From UBA7672 sp040398425 (GTDB lineage: Bacteria; Pseudomonadota; Alphaproteobacteria; Caulobacterales; Hyphomonadaceae), in assembly GCA_040398425.1 (NCBI GenBank), contig JBBATZ010000094.1:1-8480 (forward strand): DNA of 8,480 nucleotides. Direction: 5' to 3'. The position numbers were made by a program, and so were the translations under genes. Below, in pieces: positions 1 to 5,958 of this stretch; position 1 is the first letter of the stretch; every line of letters begins with the position of its first letter. The notes beneath the pieces are model-generated. The model was not told the DNA's origin. It saw nothing but the letters and a program-made list of their open reading frames with translations, and did no database searches.

Positions 1-26
1 AGGGTCTAGCATAAGTAACTGAAAAG

Positions 27-74
27 AATGGTGGACGCACCAGGGTTCGAACCTGAGACCCGCTGATTAAGAGT
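27..74. repeat. Left attachment site (displaced tRNA-Lys 3' fragment)
   Basis: This 48-bp segment matches 8426-8473 at 47 of 48 positions. The single difference is A at 56 against G at 8455. It carries the minus-strand tRNA-Lys 3' part, from the anticodon loop through the T arm and acceptor strand to the encoded CCA. After position 74 the tRNA match stops, so this copy cannot form a tRNA. It is therefore the fragment displaced when the element entered the tRNA gene. Bases 1-26 are host DNA. The A at 56 changes a T-stem G-C pair to a G-U wobble, as expected for a copy no longer under selection. Confidence 0.9.
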
Positions 75-140
75 TCCAGTTTTTACCGTATCAGGCGCTT
101 TCAAATCATAGCATCCCGATGCATAAACCGTTACAGACCA

Positions 141-168
141 TTGACTTAAGCTATACAATGCATAACAT
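141..168 (+). promoter_or_regulatory. Probable sigma-70 promoter of the integrase gene
   Basis: TTGACT at 141-146 is followed after 16 bp by TAACAT at 163-168, in an AT-rich stretch. It is the only good -35/-10 pair seen upstream of the integrase ATG at 258. A transcript starting near 175 would run through all four left-end GTTGCCCA sites (178-241), so bound integrase could repress its own gene. This is a motif-based call only. Confidence 0.45.
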
Positions 169-177
169 CGCGTTTCA

Positions 178-241
178 TTGGGCAACACCAAAGCACGGCG
201 AAAGTGTTGCCCAGCCGTTGCCCAGCGCAGTTCTGGGCAAC
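178..241. promoter_or_regulatory. Left cluster of GTTGCCCA repeats (putative integrase arm sites)
   Basis: Four copies of GTTGCCCA lie within 64 bp: minus strand at 178-186, plus strand at 206-213 and 217-224, and minus strand at 234-241. The last two form a perfect 9-bp inverted repeat (217-225 and 233-241) with a 7-nt spacer. A matching cluster lies at the opposite end (8317-8362). Tyrosine integrases of the lambda and P4 type bind short arm-type repeats on both sides of the core site, and the position here, between core and int, fits that role. Binding itself is inferred. Confidence 0.65.
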
Positions 242-257
242 ATTTGCAGAGGCGTCG

Positions 258-1583
258 ATGAGCATTAAAACCGAGAAAAAAGAGCTAACGGACAAGGCAA
301 TCAAGGCGCTCAAACCGGCACCAGATGGCGGCAGATATGAAATTGCCGACGCCGTGATTAGCGGCTTGCGGCTGCGGGTGGGACCATCGGCGGATGACGC
401 CGGCAAGGCGACCAATCTGTCATTCGTGTTGCTGGCGCGTTTTGGCGGGCCTGAGAGCAACCCGACGCGCCGGACCCTTGGCAGCTACCCTGAATTGTCG
501 CTGGCCGCTGCTAGGGCCTTGGCAGCCGGTTGGAAGGGCAAGCTACGCGAAGGCAAAGACCCTGCGGTTGAGTTGGCAGAGGCCAAGGCGGCGCGCGTGG
601 TGGCGGCAGAGGCGAAGGCTGCGGCGGCGCGCAACACGTTCGACAAGCTGGCCGATGAGTTCCTGTTACGCCACGTCGACAAGAAGGCGCTGCGGAGCGC
701 GGCAGAGATCCGCCGGCAGTTGGACAAGTATGTCAGGCCTACGCTGGGCAAGCTGCGCTATGCGGCAATCAAGCGGCGCGAGGTCATCGCGCTACTGGAC
801 CAGATTGGGGACGATAACGGGCCGGTGATGGCTGACCGGGTGCTGGCCACGCTGTCAAAGATTTTCGCATGGCAACAGGTTCGTGATGATGAGTTTGCCA
901 GCCCAATTGTGCGCGGCATGAGAATGACCAACCCGCGCGAGCGGGCGCGGGACCGCATCCTGGCCGATAATGAATTGCGGGCGCTGTGGCAGGCCGCTGG
1001 CGATGCTGGCACGTATGGTGGGCTCTGGCGGTTTGCACTGCTGACAGGCCAGCGCCGGGAAAAGGTGGCGGGCATGAAGTGGGCAGATATTGCCGGCAAT
1101 GTGTGGACCATCGCCAGCGAGGCGCGGGAGAAGTCGAACGCCGGGGAGTTGCTCTTGCCGCCGCTGGCCGTGGAGATCGTCGCTGCACAGCCGGAGCGCA
1201 TCGATACCCCCCATGTGTTTTCCGGCAGGCTCAAGACGCCGATGAGCGGCTTTTCAAAACTCAAGAAAGCGATGGATGTCGACGCAGCCAAGGCGCTGGA
1301 ACACGATCTTGCGCCTTATGTGCTGCACGATCTGCGGCGGACGGCCAAAAGCCTTATGGCGCGGGCAGGGGTGCGCCCAGACATATCGGAGCGGGTGCTA
1401 GGCCATAGCATAGCCGGTGTTGAGGGTGTCTATGATCGGCACAAATACGCGGCAGAAAAGGCAGACGCGCTGGCGAAGCTGGCCGCGCTTGTAGCGGAGA
1501 TCATCGCGGCCAAGCCGGACAATGACGCCGGGCAGGATGACGCCGGCAACGTGGTGCAGTTCAAGCGGAGGGCCAAGGCGTGA
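258..1583 (+). CDS. int: P4-type tyrosine recombinase (integrase)
   Basis: This site-specific recombinase (441 aa) should integrate and excise the element at the tRNA-Lys gene. The N-terminal part (about residues 8-100) resembles the arm-DNA-binding domain of P4-like integrases, with the typical LTDKAIKALKP opening and a GSYPELSLAAAR motif. A core-binding SAM-like domain follows, then the catalytic domain. The catalytic set is visible: R266 (in LTGQRREK), probable K292, H357-x-x-R360 (HDLRR), H383 (LGHS) and nucleophile Y392 (VYDRHKY), nine residues after H383 as is usual. The ATG at 258 is chosen because AGAGG lies 6 nt upstream and the family motif starts soon after. An in-frame GTG at 204 would add 18 atypical residues encoded by the repeat cluster. 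The stop overlaps the next gene (GTGA), so the two are probably co-translated. The lysine assignment is less sure than the other catalytic residues. Confidence 0.95.
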   Translation: MSIKTEKKELTDKAIKALKPAPDGGRYEIADAVISGLRLRVGPSADDAGKATNLSFVLLARFGGPESNPTRRTLGSYPELSLAAARALAAGWKGKLREGKDPAVELAEAKAARVVAAEAKAAAARNTFDKLADEFLLRHVDKKALRSAAEIRRQLDKYVRPTLGKLRYAAIKRREVIALLDQIGDDNGPVMADRVLATLSKIFAWQQVRDDEFASPIVRGMRMTNPRERARDRILADNELRALWQAAGDAGTYGGLWRFALLTGQRREKVAGMKWADIAGNVWTIASEAREKSNAGELLLPPLAVEIVAAQPERIDTPHVFSGRLKTPMSGFSKLKKAMDVDAAKALEHDLAPYVLHDLRRTAKSLMARAGVRPDISERVLGHSIAGVEGVYDRHKYAAEKADALAKLAALVAEIIAAKPDNDAGQDDAGNVVQFKRRAKA

Positions 1584-2233
1584 CTGCGGCCAACGAGATA
1601 GCAGCCGTGTTGGCTGGAATGCAGGCTCTGCCGTTGCGGCAATTCGGGCCTGATGAGTTGCCACTTGCCGTGCGGGCCGCTTACCTTCGCGATAAATCCC
1701 GTTTTGCGCTGATTAATGGCCTCCCGATGGCCAACGCCACGCGCAGTGCGGACGGCGTGAAAAATGAGGCGCAACGAATTCGTGATGCTGCAAAGAAGCT
1801 TTGGACTATTATTGAAAAGACTCACGGCGATACGCTGGAAGCAATTGAGCGGGCTTCGCAAACAGATCCGCAGAAAGTCCCAATGCAGTTGCACCCACTG
1901 CTACTTAATGTTCACATCCGGGCGCTGGCCAACTTGGCGCACTGCGCCGCCATTGATGCGCCGCCGCAGCTTTCTCGGCGTGGTAATGTTGAGCGGCGCG
2001 CTGCGGCACAGGTAGCTGATCTTGCGCTCGTTGAATTTGAAGATTTGACCGGCCAACGAGGATCGCGCCGGACGGAATTCGTTGAAACTGAGGCGGATGT
2101 AACCGAGCAGGATGGTGGGCCATTCATTGGTTTTTTGGACGTTGTTTTTAGGGCGCTAAAACTGTCAGAAAGCGCCCGCTCGCAAGGCAGGAAAGCAATC
2201 GACAGGCGGCGGCGGGCGGCGGGCCGGGATTAA
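1580..2233 (+). CDS. Hypothetical protein downstream of integrase (217 aa)
   Basis: I do not recognise this protein. It starts at a GTG that overlaps the integrase stop codon, with GGAGG at 1567-1571 as ribosome binding site, so it is translationally coupled to int. The sequence looks soluble and mostly helical, with no signal peptide or membrane segment. The middle (about residues 50-130) is rich in leucine, alanine and charged residues. The C-terminus is strongly basic (RSQGRKAIDRRRRAAGR), which could contact nucleic acid. Its position directly behind int, before the AlpA gene, would suit an accessory recombination or regulatory factor, but that is only a guess from context. Confidence 0.75.
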   Translation: MTAANEIAAVLAGMQALPLRQFGPDELPLAVRAAYLRDKSRFALINGLPMANATRSADGVKNEAQRIRDAAKKLWTIIEKTHGDTLEAIERASQTDPQKVPMQLHPLLLNVHIRALANLAHCAAIDAPPQLSRRGNVERRAAAQVADLALVEFEDLTGQRGSRRTEFVETEADVTEQDGGPFIGFLDVVFRALKLSESARSQGRKAIDRRRRAAGRD

Positions 2234-2319
2234 TACCACTCAAATAGTCAAATTGCTCCCGTGTTCATCGCGCCACACCTCCCGCTAGGAAAGGTCATCC
2301 CGTAACGACGAGGTGACTA

Positions 2320-2532
2320 ATGAACACGCAAAGATTATTCATTGACCGCGACGCGGTTGCCCAACGCATCGGCGTATCGTTGCCCACAATCTGGCGCGAA
2401 CAAAAGGCGGGACGCTTCCCCCAATACACGCGGCTTTCTGCTGGCCGTGTGGCGCTTCGTGCAGATGACCTTGAGGCCTGGCTGAATGGCCGCCGCGACT
2501 GGTCGAAAGGCTGCAATCATGAAGCCGCGTGA
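2320..2532 (+). CDS. alpA: AlpA-type helix-turn-helix regulator / excisionase
   Basis: This 70-aa protein has the AlpA (MerR-like winged HTH) pattern: an N-terminal RDAVAQRIGVSLPTIWRE helix-turn-helix (about residues 10-28), a GRFPQ turn, then a strand and the closing RADDLEAWL helix (about residues 48-56). AlpA proteins of P4-like elements bind DNA as small activators or as excisionase-like directionality factors. Here it would switch on the replication genes or help the integrase excise the element. GAGGTGA at 2309-2315 is a good ribosome binding site and supports the ATG at 2320. It begins a run of overlapping genes reaching the helicase at 4640. Two GTTGCCCA copies, the same octamer as in the terminal repeats, lie inside its coding sequence (2356-2364 and 2379-2386). 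Confidence 0.88.
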   Translation: MNTQRLFIDRDAVAQRIGVSLPTIWREQKAGRFPQYTRLSAGRVALRADDLEAWLNGRRDWSKGCNHEAA

Positions 2533-2698
2533 CGGGCAAAGAAAAGCCCCCGTCCCGGAAGGCTTGGCAGCAAGCGGGACGAGGGCAAAACCGACCGACG
2601 GCGACGTTCAGCCAGAAATATTCAATACCACTGCGCGAGGGCCAATAGCAACACGCTTGCACAATGCAGGCACGCTATACTTGCGGGTGCAATCTTGA
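2519..2698 (+). CDS. Small ORF between alpA and the replication genes (59 aa)
   Basis: This small ORF starts at ATG 2519, inside the end of alpA, with AAAGG about 10 nt upstream. It ends with a TGA that overlaps the TTG start of the next gene (TTGA). The interlocked overlaps on both sides are the main evidence that it is translated. The product is short and basic at the N-terminus (KPRDGQRKAP), proline- and alanine-rich, and shows no known domain. A long imperfect hairpin (2546-2586) lies within its first half. It may therefore act partly as a leader peptide whose translation opens the mRNA for the downstream gene. A purely regulatory or non-functional ORF is also possible. Confidence 0.5.
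   Translation: MKPRDGQRKAPVPEGLAASGTRAKPTDGDVQPEIFNTTARGPIATRLHNAGTLYLRVQS
2546..2586. other. Imperfect 12-bp inverted repeat / RNA hairpin
   Basis: Arms 2546-2557 and 2575-2586 pair at 11 of 12 positions (C2550/A2582 is the mismatch) around a 17-nt loop. On the minus strand the hairpin is followed by CTTTTCTTT (2545-2537), like a terminator pointing left. On the plus strand no T-run follows. It may block antisense transcription or act as an mRNA structure between alpA and the replication genes. Confidence 0.45.
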
Positions 2699-3312
2699 GC
2701 GCGGCGCGAGATTGGCGCGCAGCCAAACTTCACGAGATGCCAGCGCAACGGGCCGCGATTGCTAACTTTCTTGGCGTAGATGATCCCTATGCGCTGGCAC
2801 CATTTGCAGTGATGCAGACAGAGCGCGGGCCGCGTCTTGCCGCTGCACTGTCGCCACCGCCATTGCTTGACGCCAACAAGCTTGCGGCATGGGATGCAAA
2901 TCCCGATAGTGACGTTATCCAAATAGACCGCAAGACCGGCGCTGTGATGCTGGTGGGCGATGACGGCGATTGGCTATGCGGCGAGCCGATACCGCGTCAG
3001 ACGATGGGGCTGTTTACCGATGGCCGGACATATGTTCGGGCCTGGGCTGCTGCACGGCTGGCCAGAATAAACAATTACCGCGCAGCGCGCGTGCCGGGCT
3101 TGCTGGCATCTGATGCACCGGACGGCGACCTGCCCGGCTTTGTCGTTGCCGGGCAATTCGGGCGCATCACGCGCTGGGCAGGCTTGCTTGATGCAAGCCT
3201 TATCACGGTTGACAACCCGGCCATGGTGAAGCCGCTGGCAGCGGCATTGCTGCGCGCCAAACGGGTTCCCAAGGTTATTGCCGCCGCGCCAGATATTCGG
3301 AGGGCCGCATGA
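2695..3312 (+). CDS. Hypothetical protein upstream of the helicase (205 aa)
   Basis: I do not recognise a domain in this protein. It starts at TTG 2695, overlapping the stop of the preceding small ORF. Its own stop overlaps the ATG of the SF3 helicase (ATGA), so it belongs to the replication operon. A later ATG at 2737 is possible but has no better ribosome binding site. Visible features are a proline-rich segment (LSPPPLLD, near residue 53), an aspartate-rich stretch (VGDDGDW) and a C-terminal part alternating small hydrophobic and basic residues. The following helicase has no primase domain, and this gene occupies the place where P4 alpha carries one. A role in priming or origin recognition is therefore a reasonable hypothesis, but no catalytic motif can be pointed to. 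Confidence 0.75.
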   Translation: MSAARDWRAAKLHEMPAQRAAIANFLGVDDPYALAPFAVMQTERGPRLAAALSPPPLLDANKLAAWDANPDSDVIQIDRKTGAVMLVGDDGDWLCGEPIPRQTMGLFTDGRTYVRAWAAARLARINNYRAARVPGLLASDAPDGDLPGFVVAGQFGRITRWAGLLDASLITVDNPAMVKPLAAALLRAKRVPKVIAAAPDIRRAA

Positions 3313-4640
3313 GTGCAACCTCTACAGCCAATGCCCGCAGCAATGCGGCTGCCGTTCCCGATGTAAGTGAGGACGATATCGCGCTGGATTTTACGGCAAA
3401 ACATCGCGAGACGATGAAATTCGACCATATCGCGGGCCGCTGGTTTAAGTGGGACGGCGAACGGTGGCAAAAAGATCGCACCGACTGCGCGTTCCATTTT
3501 GCGCGCGTTATTGGTCGCCGGCTTGGCGAAGGCACTCGCCAAATATGCAAGGCATCGGTTGCTGGCGGCGCTGAGCGCATGGCACGCGCCGACCCTGCGC
3601 ACGCGGTCGAGGCGGGGCAATGGGACGCCGACCCGATGCTGCTTGGCACGCCTGGCGGCACGGTTGACTTGACCACCGGCAAGCTGAGGCGCGCCGACCC
3701 TGCCGACAAGATCACGCGGCTAACGAGCTGCACGCCGACCAACGCCGTCCCGACGCGGTGGCTACAGTTCTTGAGTGAAGCGACTGGCGGCGACGCTGCA
3801 TTGATCCGGTGGCTGCAACAGTGGCTCGGCTATTGCTTGACAGGTGCGACCCCCGAGCATGCGCTGCTGTTTCTTTATGGACCGGGCGGCAACGGCAAGA
3901 GCGTGCTGCTCAATACCATCACCCGCGTTATGGCTGACTATGCCGCGACCTCAGGCATGGACACGTTTACGGCGTCAAAGTCAGATCGTCACCCGACCGA
4001 CCTTGCGATGTTGCAGGGCGCCCGGCTGGTAAGCGCCAGCGAAACAGAGGAGGGCCGCGCCTGGGCGGAATCTCGCATCAAGCAGATGACCGGCGGCGAC
4101 CCGATCACGGCGCGGTATATGCGGCAGGATTTTTTCACTTATCAGCCGCAATTCAAGCTAATGATCGTGGGCAATCACGCGCCTGTTCTGCACAATGTCG
4201 ATGAGGCAGCGCGGCGGCGGTTCAACATTGTTCCGCTTACCGTCAAGCCGGCAACACCAGATCGCCACCTTGAACAAAAACTGGCGGCAGAAAGCGGCCA
4301 AATCCTTGCCTGGATGATTGCTGGCTGCCTTGATTGGCAGGCTAACGGGCTGATCCGTCCCGAAGTCGTTACGGCGGCAACGGAGGATTATTTCAACGAT
4401 CAAGATTTGTTCGGGCAATGGATTGCGGAACGATGCGAACGCGGTCCTAACCGGGCTTCTGCCCCGTCGCTGTTGTTCAATGACTGGGCTGCATATGCCC
4501 GTGATGCTGGCGACCTGCCCGGCAACATTAGGACCATGAGTGACCGGCTGCAACGTCACGGCATTCGCAAAGCAAAGTCGAACGGCGCGCGCATCTATCG
4601 CGGCATAGCGTTGCGGCTGGAAAGCCTCATCGATGGATGA
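3309..4640 (+). CDS. D5/P4-type SF3 replicative helicase (primase C-terminal family)
   Basis: This 443-aa protein is the helicase half of the phage/plasmid primase family (P4 alpha, poxvirus D5). About residues 30-180 correspond to the D5_N region, including LGTPGGTVDLTTGKL. The AAA+ SF3 core follows: Walker A GPGGNGKS at 191-198, Walker B-type acidic segment ARLVSASETEE at 238-248, a sensor/motif C stretch MIVGNHAP at 285-292 with N289, and an arginine-finger segment AARRRFNIVPL at 300-310. A C-terminal domain of roughly 100 residues could be DNA-binding. The enzyme should form a hexamer that opens and unwinds the element's origin using ATP. P4 alpha is much longer because it also has an N-terminal primase, which is absent here. 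GGAGG at 3299-3303 supports the ATG start, which overlaps the preceding stop. Confidence 0.93.
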   Translation: MSATSTANARSNAAAVPDVSEDDIALDFTAKHRETMKFDHIAGRWFKWDGERWQKDRTDCAFHFARVIGRRLGEGTRQICKASVAGGAERMARADPAHAVEAGQWDADPMLLGTPGGTVDLTTGKLRRADPADKITRLTSCTPTNAVPTRWLQFLSEATGGDAALIRWLQQWLGYCLTGATPEHALLFLYGPGGNGKSVLLNTITRVMADYAATSGMDTFTASKSDRHPTDLAMLQGARLVSASETEEGRAWAESRIKQMTGGDPITARYMRQDFFTYQPQFKLMIVGNHAPVLHNVDEAARRRFNIVPLTVKPATPDRHLEQKLAAESGQILAWMIAGCLDWQANGLIRPEVVTAATEDYFNDQDLFGQWIAERCERGPNRASAPSLLFNDWAAYARDAGDLPGNIRTMSDRLQRHGIRKAKSNGARIYRGIALRLESLIDG

Positions 4641-4880
4641 TCGCCAGACAGGGACGCAAGGGCCGCATAGGGCCGGCCCTATGCCCTTATCGGCTCTGGC
4701 GCGCGCACGCATGTGGGATAACGGAAAGTTGCGGCCCCATGTGGCCCTGCCGGCCCCGTGACCCCCCGCGCCGGTCAAATCACTAGAGAAACGCAACGTG
4801 GAAACCGCGCGTAGGGTTCAAAAACATTGCAAACACAGTTTTCCTCACGCGCGCGCGAAGCGCAACCAAAGGGACCTATT
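4641..4880. other. Non-coding stretch behind the helicase; candidate replication origin
   Basis: No convincing gene lies in these 240 bp. They contain a perfect 20-bp palindrome (4665-4684), several GGCCC/GGGCC blocks between 4660 and 4757, a CATGTGG direct repeat (4710-4716 and 4738-4744), and an A-rich stretch (4818-4845). In P4-like elements the helicase binds an origin elsewhere in the replication region. The palindrome, repeats and AT-rich tract right after the helicase make this the best origin candidate in the window. No T-run follows the palindrome, so it is not an ordinary terminator. Confidence 0.35.
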
Positions 4881-5153
4881 ATGACCCAAGATGAACACAA
4901 GAACGCCATCATTCATTGCCGCAATATGTTCGTTGCGACCGCTAATAAGCTGGCCGAAGTCGGGCAACACCCGATTGTTATTGTCGAGGGCGGCTTTTCG
5001 GCACTGGTGCAGATGAATGAAAGCGTCGCGGGAGGGCCGGCTGTTGTCGCCTGGTTGCGTGATGCTGCCGATCACATTGAAGCTGGGCTTATTGAGGCAA
5101 TGCCCAAGTCGGTAGTTGCTGGCAATCGTTTGAACGGTGGCGACGGCAAGTGA
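4881..5153 (+). CDS. Hypothetical small protein (90 aa)
   Basis: This protein is not recognised. The ATG at 4881 is preceded by AAAGGG at 4868-4873, a good ribosome binding site. An upstream in-frame start at 4827 lacks one. The sequence reads as a helix (about residues 1-28), a hydrophobic strand-like segment (HPIVIVEGGF, about 30-40), and a second helix (VVAWLRDAADHIEAGLIEA, about 54-73), which suggests a compact soluble alpha/beta protein. It opens the second half of the rightward gene run, behind the candidate origin and ahead of the protease and capsid genes. Its stop overlaps the GTG of a 46-aa ORF. It could be a regulator or a small head-related factor, but no function can be assigned. 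Confidence 0.65.
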   Translation: MTQDEHKNAIIHCRNMFVATANKLAEVGQHPIVIVEGGFSALVQMNESVAGGPAVVAWLRDAADHIEAGLIEAMPKSVVAGNRLNGGDGK

Positions 5154-5290
5154 AGCTCACGCCGTTGACTTTATGTAATTCATGTGCTGGCGGTCCTGTG
5201 TCGCTGGCGCATGAGACGTGCGCCGCGACCATCGCTTACCGCGTGAGATGCGCGCCCGGCGACGGCTCAATTAATGGCCTGCGGGCCTAG
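5150..5290 (+). CDS. Possible cysteine-containing mini-protein (46 aa)
   Basis: A GTG at 5150 overlaps the stop of the preceding gene (GTGA) and opens a 46-codon frame ending with TAG at 5288-5290, just before the protease gene. The product has four cysteines arranged C-x2-C-x11-C-x9-C (residues 9, 12, 24, 34), which could bind zinc. It would fill almost all of an otherwise empty 155-bp gap. The ribosome binding site is weak, so translation would rely on coupling. It is too short to be sure it is real. Confidence 0.4.
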   Translation: MKLTPLTLCNSCAGGPVSLAHETCAATIAYRVRCAPGDGSINGLRA

Positions 5291-5308
5291 CTGTCGGATT
5301 GCGCGCTC

Positions 5309-5956
5309 ATGGAATTTTCAGGCTTTCCACTTCACATCAAGTCGTTGACCGACGCGGGCCAGATCGAAGGCTTGGCGGCGGGCTATGGCAATGTCGATGC
5401 ACATAACGAGATCATCGCCCCTGGCGCGTTTGCAAAGTCGATTGGCGAGGCCAAGGCCAATAATCGCTGGCCGGTTATGCTGCTGCACCATGACCCAAGC
5501 CGCCCCATCGGGCGCTGGGATAGCTTCACCGAAGCGCCGGAAGGATTGGTTGCCAAAGGCACGCTGGCGCTTGCTGCCAACGATGGCAGAGAGGCGTTTG
5601 CCCTGCTGAAGGCTGGCGCGCTGACTGGCCTATCGGTTGGCTTCACGGACGCCAAACGGGACTACAGCGCCAAGGGCAAAACCATCACTGAAGGCCGGCT
5701 GATCGAAGTGTCACTTGTGACCATGCCGTCCAACCCCAAAACCCGCGTGTCATCGATCAAGAGTATCGGCAGCGTTCGGGATATTGAGGACATGCTGCGC
5801 GAAGCGGGCCTATCGGGACGCAAGGCCAAGGCGGCGGCAAGCGCGGCCTGGCGCGCAATTCACGAAACCGAAGAGAGCGCGACGGCGGACGCTGCGCTTA
5901 CGGCAATCCTGTCCAAAGCGACCGCCAATCTCAGTCAATTCAACAAAGGAAATTAA
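5309..5956 (+). CDS. HK97-family prohead protease
   Basis: This 215-aa serine protease (HK97 gp4 family, peptidase U35) is expected to sit inside the procapsid and cut the N-terminal delta domain from the capsid protein, allowing maturation. Diagnostic motifs are AGYGNVDAHNEIIAPGAF (residues 24-41), LLHHDPSRPIGRW (58-70), the serine motif LTGLSVGF (105-112) and LIEVSLVTMPSNP (131-143). Candidate catalytic residues H60, S109 and E133 have the same mutual spacing (49 and 24 residues) that I recall for HK97 gp4. Length is close to the usual 200-230 aa. The C-terminal helical tail (about 155-215) may target it to the scaffold. The ribosome binding site is poor, so coupling to upstream translation is likely. 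The capsid gene starts 2 bp after its stop. Confidence 0.93.
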   Translation: MEFSGFPLHIKSLTDAGQIEGLAAGYGNVDAHNEIIAPGAFAKSIGEAKANNRWPVMLLHHDPSRPIGRWDSFTEAPEGLVAKGTLALAANDGREAFALLKAGALTGLSVGFTDAKRDYSAKGKTITEGRLIEVSLVTMPSNPKTRVSSIKSIGSVRDIEDMLREAGLSGRKAKAAASAAWRAIHETEESATADAALTAILSKATANLSQFNKGN

Positions 5957-5958
5957 TC

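Noticed and set aside
758..1291. Minus-strand open frame of 177 codons opposite the integrase gene
   Set aside because: It lies wholly within a gene with clear catalytic motifs, has low-complexity serine/alanine-rich content typical of GC-rich antisense frames, and no ribosome binding site or neighbour supports it.
3075..3620. Minus-strand open frame of 181 codons across the 205-aa gene and helicase start
   Set aside because: It is antisense to two coupled plus-strand genes, with no domain and no supporting translation signal.
4158..4796. Minus-strand open frame of 212 codons over the helicase 3' end and the intergenic stretch
   Set aside because: Most of it is antisense to the SF3 motifs, it shows no recognisable domain, and the intergenic part is better explained by the palindrome and repeats.
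5164..5195. TTGACT at 5165-5170 as a promoter for the protease and capsid genes
   Set aside because: No acceptable -10 box lies 15-19 bp downstream, and the sequence falls inside the putative 46-aa ORF.
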